Positions 1-11,976 of a stretch of 64,000 bases of DNA are shown one piece after another (within the stretch, counting starts at the first letter, position 1; every line of letters begins with the position of its first letter). The notes beneath the pieces were generated by a model. The model searched no databases. It had not been told where the DNA came from and worked only from the letters and a program-made list of their open reading frames with translations. The DNA lies in assembly GCA_021234155.1 (NCBI GenBank), contig JAJEKV010000049.1:10208292-10272291 (forward strand), written 5' to 3'. The position numbers were made by a program, and so were the translations under genes. This stretch comes from Isoetes taiwanensis (taxonomy: Eukaryota > Streptophyta > Lycopodiopsida > Isoetales > Isoetaceae).

Positions 1-361
1 CTTCATTGGCAACATAGATCTCAAATTTGGTGTGAAAGTGACATAGTAGTTGGAAGATTTAAATATAAATATCCATGGATCATTAATGGTCACTACTTAG
101 ACTTGTCAAAATTTGAATCATTTAATCAAGATAACGCTCTTTTTCAACTCACATATAATAATACATGCGCATAGAGGTTCTTGATGTCACTTATTACCGT
201 GTTTGCTGCCAGAAGTATTGTAGGTTAAGTATGATAATTGTGCATATAGATCATTTTTCATGATGAGCTATATTTGTTTTTATGGATGCAAGCCTTCCTT
301 GGTAATATAGATCTCTAATTTCATGTTAAAATAATTATTGGTCCACGTATGAAGTAAAAAG
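1..361. other. AT-rich flank, no gene seen
   Basis: No coding signal is visible. Two stretches near 1-50 and 295-345 resemble each other (an ATAGATCTC-containing core), suggesting an old imperfect duplication with a period of about 290 bp. This is the sequence into which the LINE that follows inserted; its poly(A) end abuts position 361. Confidence 0.5.
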
Positions 362-385
362 TTTTTTTTTTTTTTTTTTTTTTTT
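362..385 (-). repeat. LINE poly(A) tail
   Basis: A run of 24 T on the plus strand is the poly(A) tail of the minus-strand LINE. It lies just past the last ORF2 codons and marks the 3' end of the element. Confidence 0.85.
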
Positions 386-632
386 GAAGGACGATAAGTT
401 TTATTCACCAACTAAAAACTAGAGCAACATAAAATGCAAAGACAGGATTATAACCCCAGTGGACAAATCGATCCAACTGAGCACAACCACCTGCCTATGC
501 AAAAGAATAAATCTGAAGGTAAGTATGCTAGATTAGTACTTTCTTCTCTTGATCAAGAGAAGAACAGTTGTAAGCCATAACAATTTTATTTTGCTCCCAC
601 TGAAGAACAATCTCATCTGCAGTATTTATCCC

Positions 633-950
633 TTAAAGATAAACAACCTCCTTCTCTTCCAGATTGACCATAAAAGCCAGCCACATGCGAGATGAAAAGC
701 TCGTTTCCATAGTTTGGCAAGCATCAGGATAGATAGCAAGCAAAATTTGCTGGCTAGATCGAGACGTGCCAAATAGGGTCAACAACCAAGACCATGCATG
801 CCGAAGCCGCTCGCACAAGAAGAAACAATGCTCCATACTCTCAACCCTTTGCTGGCATAAAGGATAGAGCTCTGAAATCCGATTATCCATTTTATGGACT
901 AACCTGTTCAACTTGACTCTGAGGCATCTATGGATCACTTGCCACCACAA
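633..950 (-). pseudogene. LINE ORF2 C-terminal zf-RVT domain
   Basis: The translation contains the Cys/His pattern CPLC..(about 9 residues)..EHCFFLC, typical of the zinc-binding zf-RVT domain at the C terminus of plant L1 ORF2. It follows the thumb region at 1095-1781 on the same strand but in a shifted frame, so at least one frameshift separates them. In intact elements this domain helps ORF2 bind its RNA. Here it survives only as a fragment. Confidence 0.75.
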
Positions 951-1094
951 AACTACTACTTTGGGATGAAGCAGCTTATCCCATACCCATATCCAAACAC
1001 TTTTCTATTGTGGCTGAGGGATCTGAAGATGCCACCTATTAGATGGAGGCAGGATTTCAGAATGCAAAAGCAATTTATACACAGAAGACACAAA

Positions 1095-2908
1095 CTACCC
1101 TGGCTGGATATCCTGATGGCAACCCCATACAACTACCTCAATCTGTGGACCAGAATCCTGTGGCAACAATGCAGCAATATGATTCCAAATTACTCTGTCC
1201 CATCTGTACAACAAGAACTTTGTTCTAAATGCTTCCCATGACATGAGATGACCAGACTCATACCAAGCTGCAATAGTGCTTATACCAGCTGCTATCCATC
1301 GTCGTTGTGTCTTTGGATGAACAACCACACTTAGAGGCACATTCTCTGGAGTGTCCTGCAAAGGAATCCACCAGCATGGAGTGGACAACTGAAGACATGC
1401 CTCAGGATTAATATGGAAAAGAGACCTGACAGTGTCCCAAGCAGCAAGCAACCCCTTTAAAAAGGAAGAAGCATTAGGATACGGATGCATATGATAAAGC
1501 AAAGCCCAATGAAGGAGGGGCTTAATGGTGGCCTTATGAAATGGGAGACAATGCTGAATCGACTGCACCAATAACCTCAGGCCAGGAGAATCATCGTTAC
1601 CAATGAAAATCCTCCAAAGAAACTTTGATATCATCACCTTGCTTTGGAGGTGAAAATCCAACATACCAAGACCACCAGCTGCCTTAGGTCTAATGCATTT
1701 CGCCCAAGCTACCTTGACCACTGCTCCTAACTCATTTCCACCCCAAATAAAATTTCTGACGATACGCACAATCTCCTCCATTTTACACTGCGGAGCTAAT
1801 AAGCAGACGCCATGTAGACATGAGTATTCCTAAGAACACATTTAGCCATAGTGATTCTACCGGGCATGGACAGTTTAGCTGTATTCCACCAAAACAAGTG
1901 CTTCTGCAATCCACTAATGATTTCATCCCAAGCATCTGAAGCAGAGACGTGAATTCCAACTGGGATACCAAGCAACTTTGTGGTATTGCCATGCAAAAGA
2001 ATCTTCCATGGATAGTCCAGAATACAGGGAGGGATGGGATTGTCTAATGTCCACAAAGCTGTACATTTTTGCCACCCTACAAGAACTTCTGATGCTAAGG
2101 AGAATGTGTTTAATAATAGCTTAGCATTACGAAGATTCTCAACCTTGGCAATTAGGAACAAAAAAGTGTCATCGGCATGTTGGTTACATACCTCTTGAGA
2201 ACCATCGTCCATTGGGAGGCCCTGAATAACGCCAACTTGGGTAGCCACGGAGAAGAGCTTGGATAATACTTCTGCCACAATTGTGAAAAGCAAGGGTGCT
2301 AAGGGACAACCTTGCCGAATTCTTCTACCCACTACAAAAATATCAGATGGCTCGCCCTGGAAAAGGACAGTAGATCTGGCTGATGTATGGAGCTTCATGA
2401 CATTCCTTGTGAATGACTCCCCAAACCCAAGTGCAAGAAGACACTTCTCCAAGAAATCCCAATCAACACTATCGTAAGCTTTAGCAAAATCAAACTTAAG
2501 ATACACTCGCCTCTATGACCACAGAATCGGGCGAATATATTCCCCGCATATGCAGCGGCCAATGCGTTGTTGAGAATATAACGATTTAGGGAGAAAGCCA
2601 GATTGTGTTGGCGAGATAAGCGTCGGTAAGATGTCTCGGACTCTTTACTCGCCAATGTCTTAGCAAAGATCTTGTACAATGAGGAAAGCAATGTAATAGG
2701 TCGCCCGGTCGTAAATAGTCTTGGGTTCCTTGCTCTTTGGAATGAGAGAGATACAACCTGTATTCAAAATCTTATCAAGGCTCCTAAATCTCTGAAACTC
2801 ACAAAAGACATCATATATGTCATCCTCCAACCAGTCCCAGCACTTCTGAAAGAATTCAATAGGAAAGCCATCAAGACCAAGGCATTTGTCCCTTTCCAAG
2901 AGAGCCAC
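1095..2908 (-). pseudogene. LINE ORF2 reverse transcriptase domain
   Basis: Three overlapping open segments (2660-2908, 1796-2506, 1095-1781) together cover the L1 reverse transcriptase. Visible blocks in order are GLDGFPIEFFQ, SLIPK, FDFAKAYDSVDW, RQGCPLAPLLF and the catalytic block QHADDT (usually Y/FADD, so the aromatic is replaced by His), then VGWQKC and IRNFIWGG-type thumb motifs. The enzyme would copy LINE RNA by target-primed reverse transcription. The segments lie in different frames, at least two frameshifts are needed, and the YADD substitution is unusual, so activity is not expected. Confidence 0.85.
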
Positions 2909-2916
2909 AGCTGCTT

Positions 2917-3179
2917 TTAAGTATCCTCCTTCACGATATTGGACTCAAGAAGCAACCTCTGCTCTTCAGAAACAATGCGGCGCACCTTAGTCAACACGGC
3001 CAATTGCATGTCCTTCTGAAAGGGCAATGGGTGTCGTGCAAAGAATGAAGAAAAGTGATGATGAAAATACTGCTTAAGATTCATCGGATCGGAGATAAGA
3101 GCGCCATCTGGTAACACCAAAGAATATATAGAAGTGGCGAGTTTCCTTCTTCTTGCAGCCGCAAAAAAGAATCGGGTAC
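2917..3179 (-). pseudogene. LINE ORF2 linker, piece downstream of the transposon
   Basis: This piece starts with the block CTRFFFAAARRRK, equivalent to the common LINE motif 'GDRNTKFFHA..RRR', and continues into a DGALISDP segment leading to the RT. Its partner ends in WFKDGDR at 10701, on the other side of the TIR transposon. Removing the transposon and one AT dinucleotide keeps the reading frame, so the LINE was there first. Confidence 0.85.
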
Positions 3180-3181
3180 AT

Positions 3182-3210
3182 GGGTCTAAGTTAGATATTG
3201 GGGTACAAAA
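3182..3210 (+). repeat. Left terminal inverted repeat of TIR transposon
   Basis: 29 bp identical, in reverse complement, to 10670-10698. Similarity continues weakly inward (AAGCGC against AAGCAC). An AT dinucleotide precedes it at 3180-3181. Confidence 0.9.
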
Positions 3211-4534
3211 AAGCGCGACAAGCGGAAGCAGATTAAGCACGCGAAGCAGCTATTCTTCGCGACCTTCGCTTCCAGCGGCCGTTTCTGCAAAACAATGATC
3301 TCGGGCGGTCCGACCCGTAATCATTCACGCCCGAAATCGATAATTGATCCGCTATAATGCCAGATTATACCCTACTTTACAGTTCGAATTGTACCCTCTG
3401 CTTTCCGAGATTTTTTCCTTCCGGCGCTTGCTTCATACCTTGCTCTTTGGTTAATTCACTGCTTTTGCGATGGCCGGAGAAGGGATTATTCCTCGCCAAC
3501 CGTGGGCGGCTGCGGATACCGCGGATCAAGAAGATTGGAACAAAGTATGGACGTAACCATTCAATCCTTTAAAGAAAAAAGGCAAAATAAAAATTTATTT
3601 TGTCCGCACTCATCCGAAGCAACAATTGGAGGACTTGGTCGAAGTTCCTCAGATCCTCGGCAGGATTACCAAACAACGAATTGAGGAAACTCGTTGCTTT
3701 GGCATTTGCTTGGGAGCATTGTGGTCGTAAGTGAAGAGCAAGATCGTGAGGGTCATAAGATAAATTGGGATGCATACAAGTCCGCAGCGTTCTACCGTTT
3801 GGTCGAAAAAAAAAACAAGGGACGATATGGATGTAAAGAAAGAAGATGTTAAAAAATGAAAACCGTACATCCTTCAAAGCCAAAGCACACCTCAGCCTTC
3901 AAAGTGTAAGAAGAACACCCCGATGGAATTAAAAGCGAAATCAGGTCAGCCAAATGAATTTTCTCGCTTTTGCAATTGTAGTTTCAATATTTCTTTGATT
4001 GATGAGGAAGTAAAGAAGTTGGAAACAGAGTTAGATAACCACAAACAAATTTGGCTAAGATTATTAGTAAGATTGAGGTTGACAACAACTCCCTAGCACG
4101 GGAGCAAGTAATGATTGATATAGCAAAGAAGGAGGTGAGTAGACTATGAGAATGAATTATCCGCTTTGAATGACAAAAGCGGATAAAACAGATGAAGATT
4201 TGACCCGTTGCAGATTTGAAGCATAAAATAAGTGGAGAGCTTTACTTCGCTCCAAACCGAAGCTTGCCTTCCAAAGGTAAGTGTTGAAGCAAAGAGACTA
4301 AAGGGAGAAGAAGCAAAGGCTAAAAGCCTCTTTAGAATTCAGACTTCAAGAAAGCGGTCTCTGTTTAGAAGTCTGCTAGGCGCTTGATGCACCAGACACC
4401 GAGAATCTCTATCATGACTATGAAGAGCGATTGCCGTGTTTTATGGAGAACTCATAGTCCGCATGTGGATTGGTATTCAATCCACAATATACTTTGAGTA
4501 TGAAGTTGCCATGTGAAAATGCCTATCACTTGGC

Positions 4535-5226
4535 ATGTTGCATGCTTCAGATGAAAAGAAGGCATGCTTCGTGTGCTTAAAGGAAGTTCCCGGTGGATTT
4601 GTTTGTGGAACTTGGTTTAGAAGTTGGAGTGAAGATGGAGCCGAGGTAGCCATCGCCAGATTGGTTTGGAGCGGCACTAGTAGTGCTTTTGCTTCACCCT
4701 ACAAACAAATAACTTCTTCACCAAAATTTGTTGCCGAAGTCTCCATTAGTTCCCGATTATACTCTAGCAACCCGGCATCACCAAAACCTGTTACAAAAGC
4801 CGTGGCATCACCAAGTCCCTGTTACAACAGCCAGCTTGAAGCATTAAAAAAGGTAACCATTTGGTGTTTTTATGTGTTTGTTTTGTAAACTTTATTTCAT
4901 GTCTATTCTAACTAGTTTCCTTACTGGATTCAGATTGGTAAGGAAAAGCCCAAAAGAGAGTAAAACGCGTGCACTAGTGGTTGACAAAGACTGATGAAGA
5001 AGAAGAGCCCGAACAGATCGCCTCGCAGGTTGTGAGCACCATAAAGTCGAGGTTGAGGAGTAGAACCGCAGGAGAAAGCTCCGTGGTTGATGAAGTTGTA
5101 GATCCGGGCGAAGAAGCCGGTGGTGCCGATCACATTGCAACAAAGGTCACCGATAAAGGGAAGAATGTAGAAGAAGAAGAAGTTCAAGTACAAGCACCTG
5201 CAGTGGAGAAAGAAGAAGAAGGGTAG
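4535..5226 (+). CDS. Exon-like ORFs upstream of the phosphatase segment
   Basis: Two open segments (4535-4888 and 4981-5226) lie on the same strand as the phosphatase-like exon and just before it. The first encodes a Cys-containing stretch (CFVCLKEVPGGFVCGTWF). The second encodes an acidic, Glu-rich tract ending just before a plausible intron. I do not recognise a family. They could be 5' exons of the same host-derived gene or part of the transposon's second gene. No intact start-to-stop model can be drawn. Confidence 0.35.
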
Positions 5227-5506
5227 GCCCCTAAGAAGATGCCAACACAACCTCCAAAAGGTGATCCTCGAATGTTATTTACAAAATGTTAACCGGTCGG
5301 TTGTCCGTGTTCGTTAATGCGAGTTCCTAAAACTTTAAAATAACACTTGAAAGTTCTTTGAAAACTTTGAAAACTTTGAAATGACACTTGTGTTAATTTG
5401 TTGAAAGACAGCAATTTGAAGCTCTGAACTAATTTCTTTTGTTAAGACTGTTAAATTGATGTCAGAATTGTTGATGTTTGAGTTTTTTGTTTTATGAATG
5501 TTGCAG

Positions 5507-6540
5507 ACCCCTTAGAAAAGAAAAAACTTGTCATCCTAGACTTAAATGGAGTTCTGGTGAGCACATTCCAAAAAGAACCGTAATTAAAATTCAAACAGAA
5601 ATGAAGAAGCATTATCACGAGGGGAAAGTGGTGGTGTGCGCACTGTATCGATAAAGTTTTAGAAGGGTGCTTTGCCGGTTTGAGGTAGCCATATGGTCTT
5701 CTATGATGAAGCACAACATCATAGAAATCCTAAATGTTATAGTGCCACCTTCCTTTATAGGAAGGTTCAAGTTCATTTGGGGTCAGAAAGAGCCAGTGCT
5801 TATGAAGCCAATTGTAAAAGTGTATGAGGCTTTTGAGGATGTAGGGGAGCTAGTGCTAGTTGATGACTCATTGTACAAGACTTTCTTGTCCCCACAAGAC
5901 ACTTGCTTCATAATTGAAAAATTTGATAATGACATCAATGACAAAGGTTTCAATTTCTTAGTCACATTTACTGCAAACTTGGCTCAATGCCAAGAATCCT
6001 CAAAAGTGGTTGCCTGAAAGTATGTTGAAGATAAAGTTCAAGAAGAGGACATCGACATACTTAGGCTTCTGGCTGACCATCTAAGTGAGCTAGCGAGGTG
6101 GAAAGTGGCTATTCTCAAAAGCATTCAGTTAATGAAGGAAATTGTTAAGGTATGTTGTTTAATAGTGTCTGAGTTGTGTTGTTATGCTATTGAAGTGATT
6201 GAAGTGAAGTCATTGCTTTCAATTCATTTAGTTGCATTTTTTGTATGTTGTTTGATTTGAATTACTTGGTTTGACAGAACCTAGAAGTTGCAAAGCGAGG
6301 AAGCAATTGAGGTAACTATCACGCATCAGCTCATAATAAAAATGATAGCAACATAGAAACAGATAAGCAACAGGAACACAAGGAGCATGTTTTGGAGAAA
6401 ATAGAAACAGAAGTACAAGTTGGTAGCCAGGAGATGTCTAAGCTACAAGGCTTGATAGATGATATAAGTATAAACATACTGATGCAGGCGGGAGATAAAG
6501 TACATGAAGATAATAATAACAATCCTCCCGTAATAATAAT
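5507..6540 (+). pseudogene. FCP1/NLI-interacting-factor-like phosphatase fragment
   Basis: After a good splice acceptor (TGTTGCAG at 5499-5506) the exon reads KKLVILDLNGVLV, the HAD motif I region of plant FCP1-like phosphatases (DLNG variant). About 50 codons later follow RFEVAIWSSMMKHNI and then LVLVDDSLYKT, matching the 'evaVWSS..kkNi' and 'LVDDSpyK' blocks of that family. Family members dephosphorylate Ser/Thr, for example on RNA polymerase II C-terminal-domain tails. Further in-strand segments to about 6540 are charged and coil-like. The spacing is shorter than in host genes and frames shift, so this looks like a captured, decayed copy carried by the transposon. Confidence 0.6.
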
Positions 6541-7348
6541 CTGATTTTGTCAATGAACAGGATGAAGAGCACGCAAGAGAAGATAAAACACAAGATACTA
6601 CTCTTATTGCGATACCGCACTTCAAATGATGCAAAGAACAGAATTCTCACGAAAGGAGAATAAGAGTCTATAGACTCTTTTCAATATTTATGTAACTTAG
6701 CCCAGTATGTAACTCAGTAATGCAAAGACAAACAAGTGAGTTGTACAGCTTTGTACATATATTGTAACAATTTTGTATCTAATGAATATAATATTTACCG
6801 CACTTGCAGAGTTTCTACTTGCAAAATTGTTGTCCCAGTTTATATTTGAATGTAATGGTTTCTCCTATGCTTGTCTCTCAGATCCAAAGATGAAGTCCAA
6901 ATCCTAATTGGTTAAACAAACAAACCTGTATATGAAGCCAATCTTTGAACATATGCATGTAAAAAGGGTTTAGAGTATTTACTTTGTGCATTGTCTTGAG
7001 CAGTCCCCAATTGAACACTTGCGAAAGTTTCCACCATTTGTTTCAAGGACCAAACCGAAGGGATAGACAGTTAAGCATAAACTCGAAAAAACAATTAGCA
7101 CGTCGCCACAGACAAAGCAGTAAAATGCATTAAAAGCACCGGCAGTGAGTACATTGATCAAGTCAGTCAGGACTACAAATTTCTGTGCAACAAAGAATTT
7201 GTTAGCTTCCATTGATAGGTTTGTTAGAAACAATAGGTTTGTTAGAAACAATGTAGCAGCAATGCCACTTTTACATGTGAATGATGTGCTTCTTGAGCGT
7301 AGCGTAAAAAACGATCGGCGGTGTTAGCGATCCTACGAAGGGATGCCA

Positions 7349-10300
7349 TCACTTTTGGCATGTCTCTTCACTCATCTTGAACTTGTTGTTGCCAAGACTC
7401 TCCATATCAAATTTCACTTGTCTAATAAGGTGACTGTACACTAGCAACCGCTTGTCCACTAATAACTCAAAGTTGAGTGCATCCGCCTTGCTTGTAGTAG
7501 TGGCCGAAACTATGACTTCTCCCACACCAAATGCAGAACCCCATGAGTCTTCATATGCATCTAACAATGTATTTTTAGTCTCAGACACCTAAGAACATAA
7601 AAGTCAACTCCTTCATCATCCTCACGGATCTGCATTTTACAAACAAAGTTATCTCCAACTTCTAGAACAGAACTGAGGTATTCATTAGCCTCATCATCAT
7701 CCTCTTCTTCATCCTCATCCTCATCCTCATCCTCATCTTCATCTTGAACTGCTTTTGTTGGCTGATTGTTTTCTGTAGATTTCTTCAACTTCAGTCTGTT
7801 GTGGACCAAGCTCCCAATCGAAGCTTTGTTCATGCAATCATCCCATTTTCCATGAAAGCAAAAGGGACAGAAACAAGAGAGGCACATGTGGGCAACTTTT
7901 GCAGGATTTGTTTTGTCACATGGTCTGATGGAATGAAGTTTAGAGCTCCCACAAAGTGATCTCCATTCCCTCTTTTCAGATTTGTCTACATTTTCGGGTT
8001 CAATATGCCAAAAAACACGCAATATAGAACAAAAAAAAATGTCACCTCAAATGAAGAAGAATGCAATGGTAATCGATTGAATTTACCTTCTTATATTTGG
8101 GTCCGGTGGGTTGTTCATCATATACCAATTCATGAAATCCACAAACGCCTTTGGCACGCCCAATTTCCAGGAATCATACTTCAATTGTTCTCTTGCCAAA
8201 ATCCTTTTTAGGATTGCACCTTGTCCATCATGTTCTCCTTTCCCATGAGAGCTGGCAAAAAAATTCCATTCATACTCAATTCCTTCACTATTGACATAGT
8301 TCCTTCCTAAATACCAAAAAGGTCTTGCTCCTTTGAACTGTGCTGTGCAACCATCACTCCAAAAAATATGTTTGTTGTACAAAATATTTTGTACTCTGAG
8401 CCAGTCTGCATGAACTTTCAAGCAATGTTGTACAAACTCACTGCTATGATCTCTATCATCCGAATATATAAAATGTACTTCCTTTATGATTCTCCTCTCA
8501 TTATCTGGGCGATGATCTGGAAGTTGTCTTCCTCTTTCTTTGCTTTTGCTTTTCCTTCTCTAGTTCCCTTCTCTCTCTCGCTTCCTTAGCTTCCATATCT
8601 TCTATCTCATCCCTGTTTGCATGTCTATATGTGATATGAACCAAAATTGATGCCTCGATTCATTGTGCCGATGGCAAGATTGTGCCTCTTTCTAAATTTT
8701 AAAACTGTAATTTTCAGCAAAATCAATAACCGAGACAACTGCACCTTCAGGAAAAGTATCCAAGCACTTCCTGAATTGCTTTGCCTGCCAGTGTGCAACA
8801 TAATTGTGTGGGATGAATTGTACCCTCGGTGTCTTGAAGCATCTTTCGAATTGGGGCGTGCTCTCTTTCTTGTATGCAAGTCTAGTTACCTTTGCTTTGG
8901 TTTCTTTCCCGCCATTTTTTTCTTGGTGGTCTCCTTCATGTAACCAACCTCTTCTTTTTTTTGAAAACAAAGATCACCATAAGTTTGCAAAGACAAGCAC
9001 AACAATCACAAGCACAAAAATCATTTAAGCACAAATGCCAAATACACTACCTTTTCAAACTGTTTCCACTCCACTTTGTAATCGGACTCCTCCTTCTCCT
9101 TTGGACATATTGGCAACCCGTTTGTAATACCACCATGAGAAATTTGTTTGTAAGATGTTGCATCAATCATCTTAACAACTCAAAATAGAATGTTCAAACA
9201 TCTTAACATTAAAAAAGAGTACCTTTTCAATCCACAATCCTTGCATGCCACCATCGGACAATTATGTTTGTGCCACTCTTCATCTTCATCCTTAGGGCGG
9301 ATCATTTGCCTCCAAAAATCACTAGTGGATTTATAAACATGGTTCTTGGTCGCACAAAAGTTACCATCACCACAAACAAAGACAAGTACGGTTGCAATCT
9401 TTATGCACGCCATTTGGATCTGTTCTGATTTTGTTGAGTGTTTGCATCACATATTCAAAGTGCATGTGATATTGGCGTGACAAGTTTCTTTTCATTTAAA
9501 GCCTCACAAATGATGGCTTCAAAGAATTCAAATGTCTTACTGGGTAATCTTAATGTCATTATATTCCTTCTTGAAGTTCATGTAAAATTGCAACCGCAAA
9601 CAAAGAAGATCTATATAGAAACAGATATATGCAACAGAAGAAACATACTAAGCAGGGAAATCACCTGAGATATTTCAAGCAGTTGTATTGGATGATCAAT
9701 TTTATCGCCATCTGCTGTAACAAACTTTCTCACATGCTTCCTGTATGGTGAAACTCGTGTGTTTTCTGTCCAGAACTTGTAAACACAATTCCTAACCTCC
9801 TCACTCAATGCATCACACCTCTTTTTCCTTGAAAACATTGACCACGGACCACATTCTTGGTCTGCCATTATTCTTCTTCTGGTTGCAGCAACAACAGATT
9901 TTCTAGATATATGAAGGAGACGTGCGACAGCAGATTGGTTGATGGATTTTGCTGATGAAGATACCATTTGCAAAGTAGACTTTCTTGCTTGCAATACATC
10001 TGTCTTCCTTAATTTCTTTTGTTCATTGAGTGTCTCCACGAACATTTTTTAATCACATTCTTCATGATCTTGCTTTGATCATGATCAACAAAATCCACTT
10101 CCAAAGGGCAATTTCGCCTTCACTCTCTTCACAAATCAGGTGCCACCCATTGCTTTATCCCCTTCTTTCAAAGGCTTTGTGATTTCGTTGAAATAATCGT
10201 CCATTTTTGGACAATTCTTGAAGCCTTCTCAAGACTCGAGCCCTCGTTCAATTTCGGTGCAAGTTTTCTTTCTCTCTCTCCCTTTCTCTTTTCTTGATTG

Positions 10301-10501
10301 CCTTCTTCTCTCGGCTTGAATTTCCCGGAAAACTTTGAGTCTCTTTTCCTCATCCAAATCGGGAAACTGATTGATCCATTGAGGATCGTGATGTCTGAGA
10401 GAATTTTGCGATGTCTGAAACCGTGATCTACAAAAGATTCGTTTTCGTGAGGTACAAGCTGAATGATCATTTCCGCCACAACAAGAAACAGACCCCGCCA
10501 T
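7349..10501 (-). CDS. Multi-exon DDE-type transposase-like gene
   Basis: Exon-like segments in order are 10229-10501 (basic, coil-like), 9611-10045 (helix-turn-helix-like, then FWTENTRVSPYRKHVRKF), 9180-9413 (CPMVACKDCGL zinc-type cysteines), 8625-8970 (VSVIDFAENYSFK), 8083-8421 (FWSDGCTAQFKG, then FFASSHGKGEHDGQG) and 7349-8022 (LSCFCPFCF, an Asp/Glu repeat tract, then a C-terminal piece). The DFAEN, SDGC and HGKG..DG blocks match a family of uncharacterised transposase-like proteins widespread in animals and some plants; the acidic residues could form the DDE/D site. It is the only gene in the TIR element that could mobilise it. Exon joins are inferred, so intactness is unknown. Confidence 0.65.
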
Positions 10502-10669
10502 CTCAAAACAGACCGCGCCAGATCATTTCGGAACCGAATTTGATTTTCGGAGCAGCCATGTCATCGATCCGGAAGCAATTTGCTAAAAACGGATCATCGT
10601 GTTCCCGCTCTCCAAGCACCTCCAAGCACAGCAGATCAAGCACGAAAAGCAGAGCGTCCGGACGGGTGC

Positions 10670-10698
10670 TTTTGTACCCCAATATCTAACTTAGACCC
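10670..10698 (-). repeat. Right terminal inverted repeat of TIR transposon
   Basis: Perfect reverse complement of 3182-3210. An AT dinucleotide follows at 10699-10700, matching the one before the left end. Confidence 0.9.
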
Positions 10699-10700
10699 AT

Positions 10701-11254
10701 CTATCTCCGTCCTTGAACCACTGCAACCCTGCATTCACCTTGGCTTCAGTAACTTTTACAGTTTCCATAGCCTTGATCTGAGATAATAACTCCTTTTCTC
10801 TGACTCCACTAGTATGGCCACGAGCGCGGAGTACTTCTAATTCCTGGTACAATGCAGTCAATAATCCTCTAGCTTCAGCAGCTCTGACTCTCCCATATTC
10901 TTTTGCAAATGACTTCACTGCAGACAACGTTGCGACAACCCCAGACATGCCCCTACGAGGTGAGAAGGCCCGAGACCAAGCCCGACTACAGCCAAGTTTG
11001 AACTCATCATCCTCCAAGTACTTGCAATTAAGCTTAAAGTAGGTCCTGGTAGGTCGACGACAATTAGCCACATCATTAGTTAGGAGTTGTGGATTATGAT
11101 CAGACACGGAGCCATCCAGAAGATTTGAGCGACGAAAATCCGCTAAGCCGAAAGCAAAACGCACAAGTATTAAAGTATCCTCTATCATGCCTTGCATAAG
11201 CTCTGTCAGCTCCTGTCCAACCATTACACCACGTAAAGGACTGATCACCATCAA
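10701..11254 (-). pseudogene. LINE ORF2 linker, piece upstream of the transposon
   Basis: This is the region between endonuclease and RT of the split LINE: YFKLNCKYLEDDEF, a basic/alpha-helical stretch, and a terminal LQWFKDGDR block that should be followed directly by the TRFFF block now at 3179. It is open over about 185 codons, then frame-shifted relative to the endonuclease. Confidence 0.8.
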
Positions 11255-11309
11255 TCTCTATAAGGTGACCATCATGTAAAAGGCGTAGCCATTGTTCTTG
11301 CTCGAATCC

Positions 11310-11792
11310 TTACACCACTTCAGAGGTGCGACCACTTCTATCTCTTTCCAACTCGACCATATTAAAGTCGCCAACGAGCAACCATGCAACATTTTGCCCA
11401 AGCTGAAGAACTTTACTCCTCAAAGTTGCCCACAAAGCACCACGCTGACGAGGTCTATTATGAGCATATACATTTATCAAACCCCATTCTTGGCCCTTAT
11501 CTTTCCATTTTATTATTATCCACCGCCCGAACCTATCTGTTTGAGTAAAAGTGACATCCACAGAAGACTTCCATGCAGTAAGCACACCAGCCTTAGATGC
11601 ATCAGCAGCAGACACCAAGACATTATAGTCACATCCAAATACATTAGCTACTTTATGTACATCACCTAGGCGGCATTTATGCTCTTGAAGGCAACAAAGG
11701 GTCGTAGAAAACTTAGACAGGTAAAGAGACAACTTGCTTCTTTTACTTGGGGAAGAAGCCACTCCCCTCACATTCCAAGACAACAGGTTCAT
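11310..11792 (-). pseudogene. LINE ORF2 apurinic/apyrimidinic-like endonuclease
   Basis: Starts with NLLSWNVRG, then CCLQEHKC (catalytic Glu block), GVLTAWK, GRWIIIKW, LINVYAHN and WLLVGDFNMV. These are the conserved blocks of the L1 EEP-type endonuclease that nicks target DNA. The Asn, Glu and GDFN blocks are present. The C-terminal SDH block falls in the next segment (SDHNPQLL near 11090), in another frame. Confidence 0.85.
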
Positions 11793-11976
11793 GTGGCCAA
11801 AATATTATGTTCCACCTCCATACCAATAGAGCCAGCATCAACCATGTCCATCTCGCATGGTTCTGAAGGGAGGTCAGCCCACCTCGTCCTGGAAATTGGC
11901 AAGGGGGGGCCTCCTCTCTGTTCCACCCTTCCATTGTTTTGTTCAGCACTTGGTGAGGGAGAACCTCCTCTCTGCT

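Larger units (their letters stand above)
3182..10698. mobile_element. 7.5-kb TIR DNA transposon nested in the LINE
   Basis: Perfect 29-bp terminal inverted repeats start with GGGTCTAAGTTAG and are flanked by AT on both sides. The element carries two converging transcription units: a plus-strand gene with an FCP1-like phosphatase segment (about 4.5-6.5 kb) and a minus-strand multi-exon transposase-like gene (about 7.3-10.5 kb). A 2-bp AT duplication is known for the ISL2EU group, but the transposase here does not let me assign a superfamily. A no-duplication insertion is also possible, because only two bases are involved. Confidence 0.8.

Noticed and set aside
7690-7745. Asp/Glu repeat as a separate acidic gene
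   Set aside because: It is a GATGAG-type microsatellite inside the C-terminal transposase exon.
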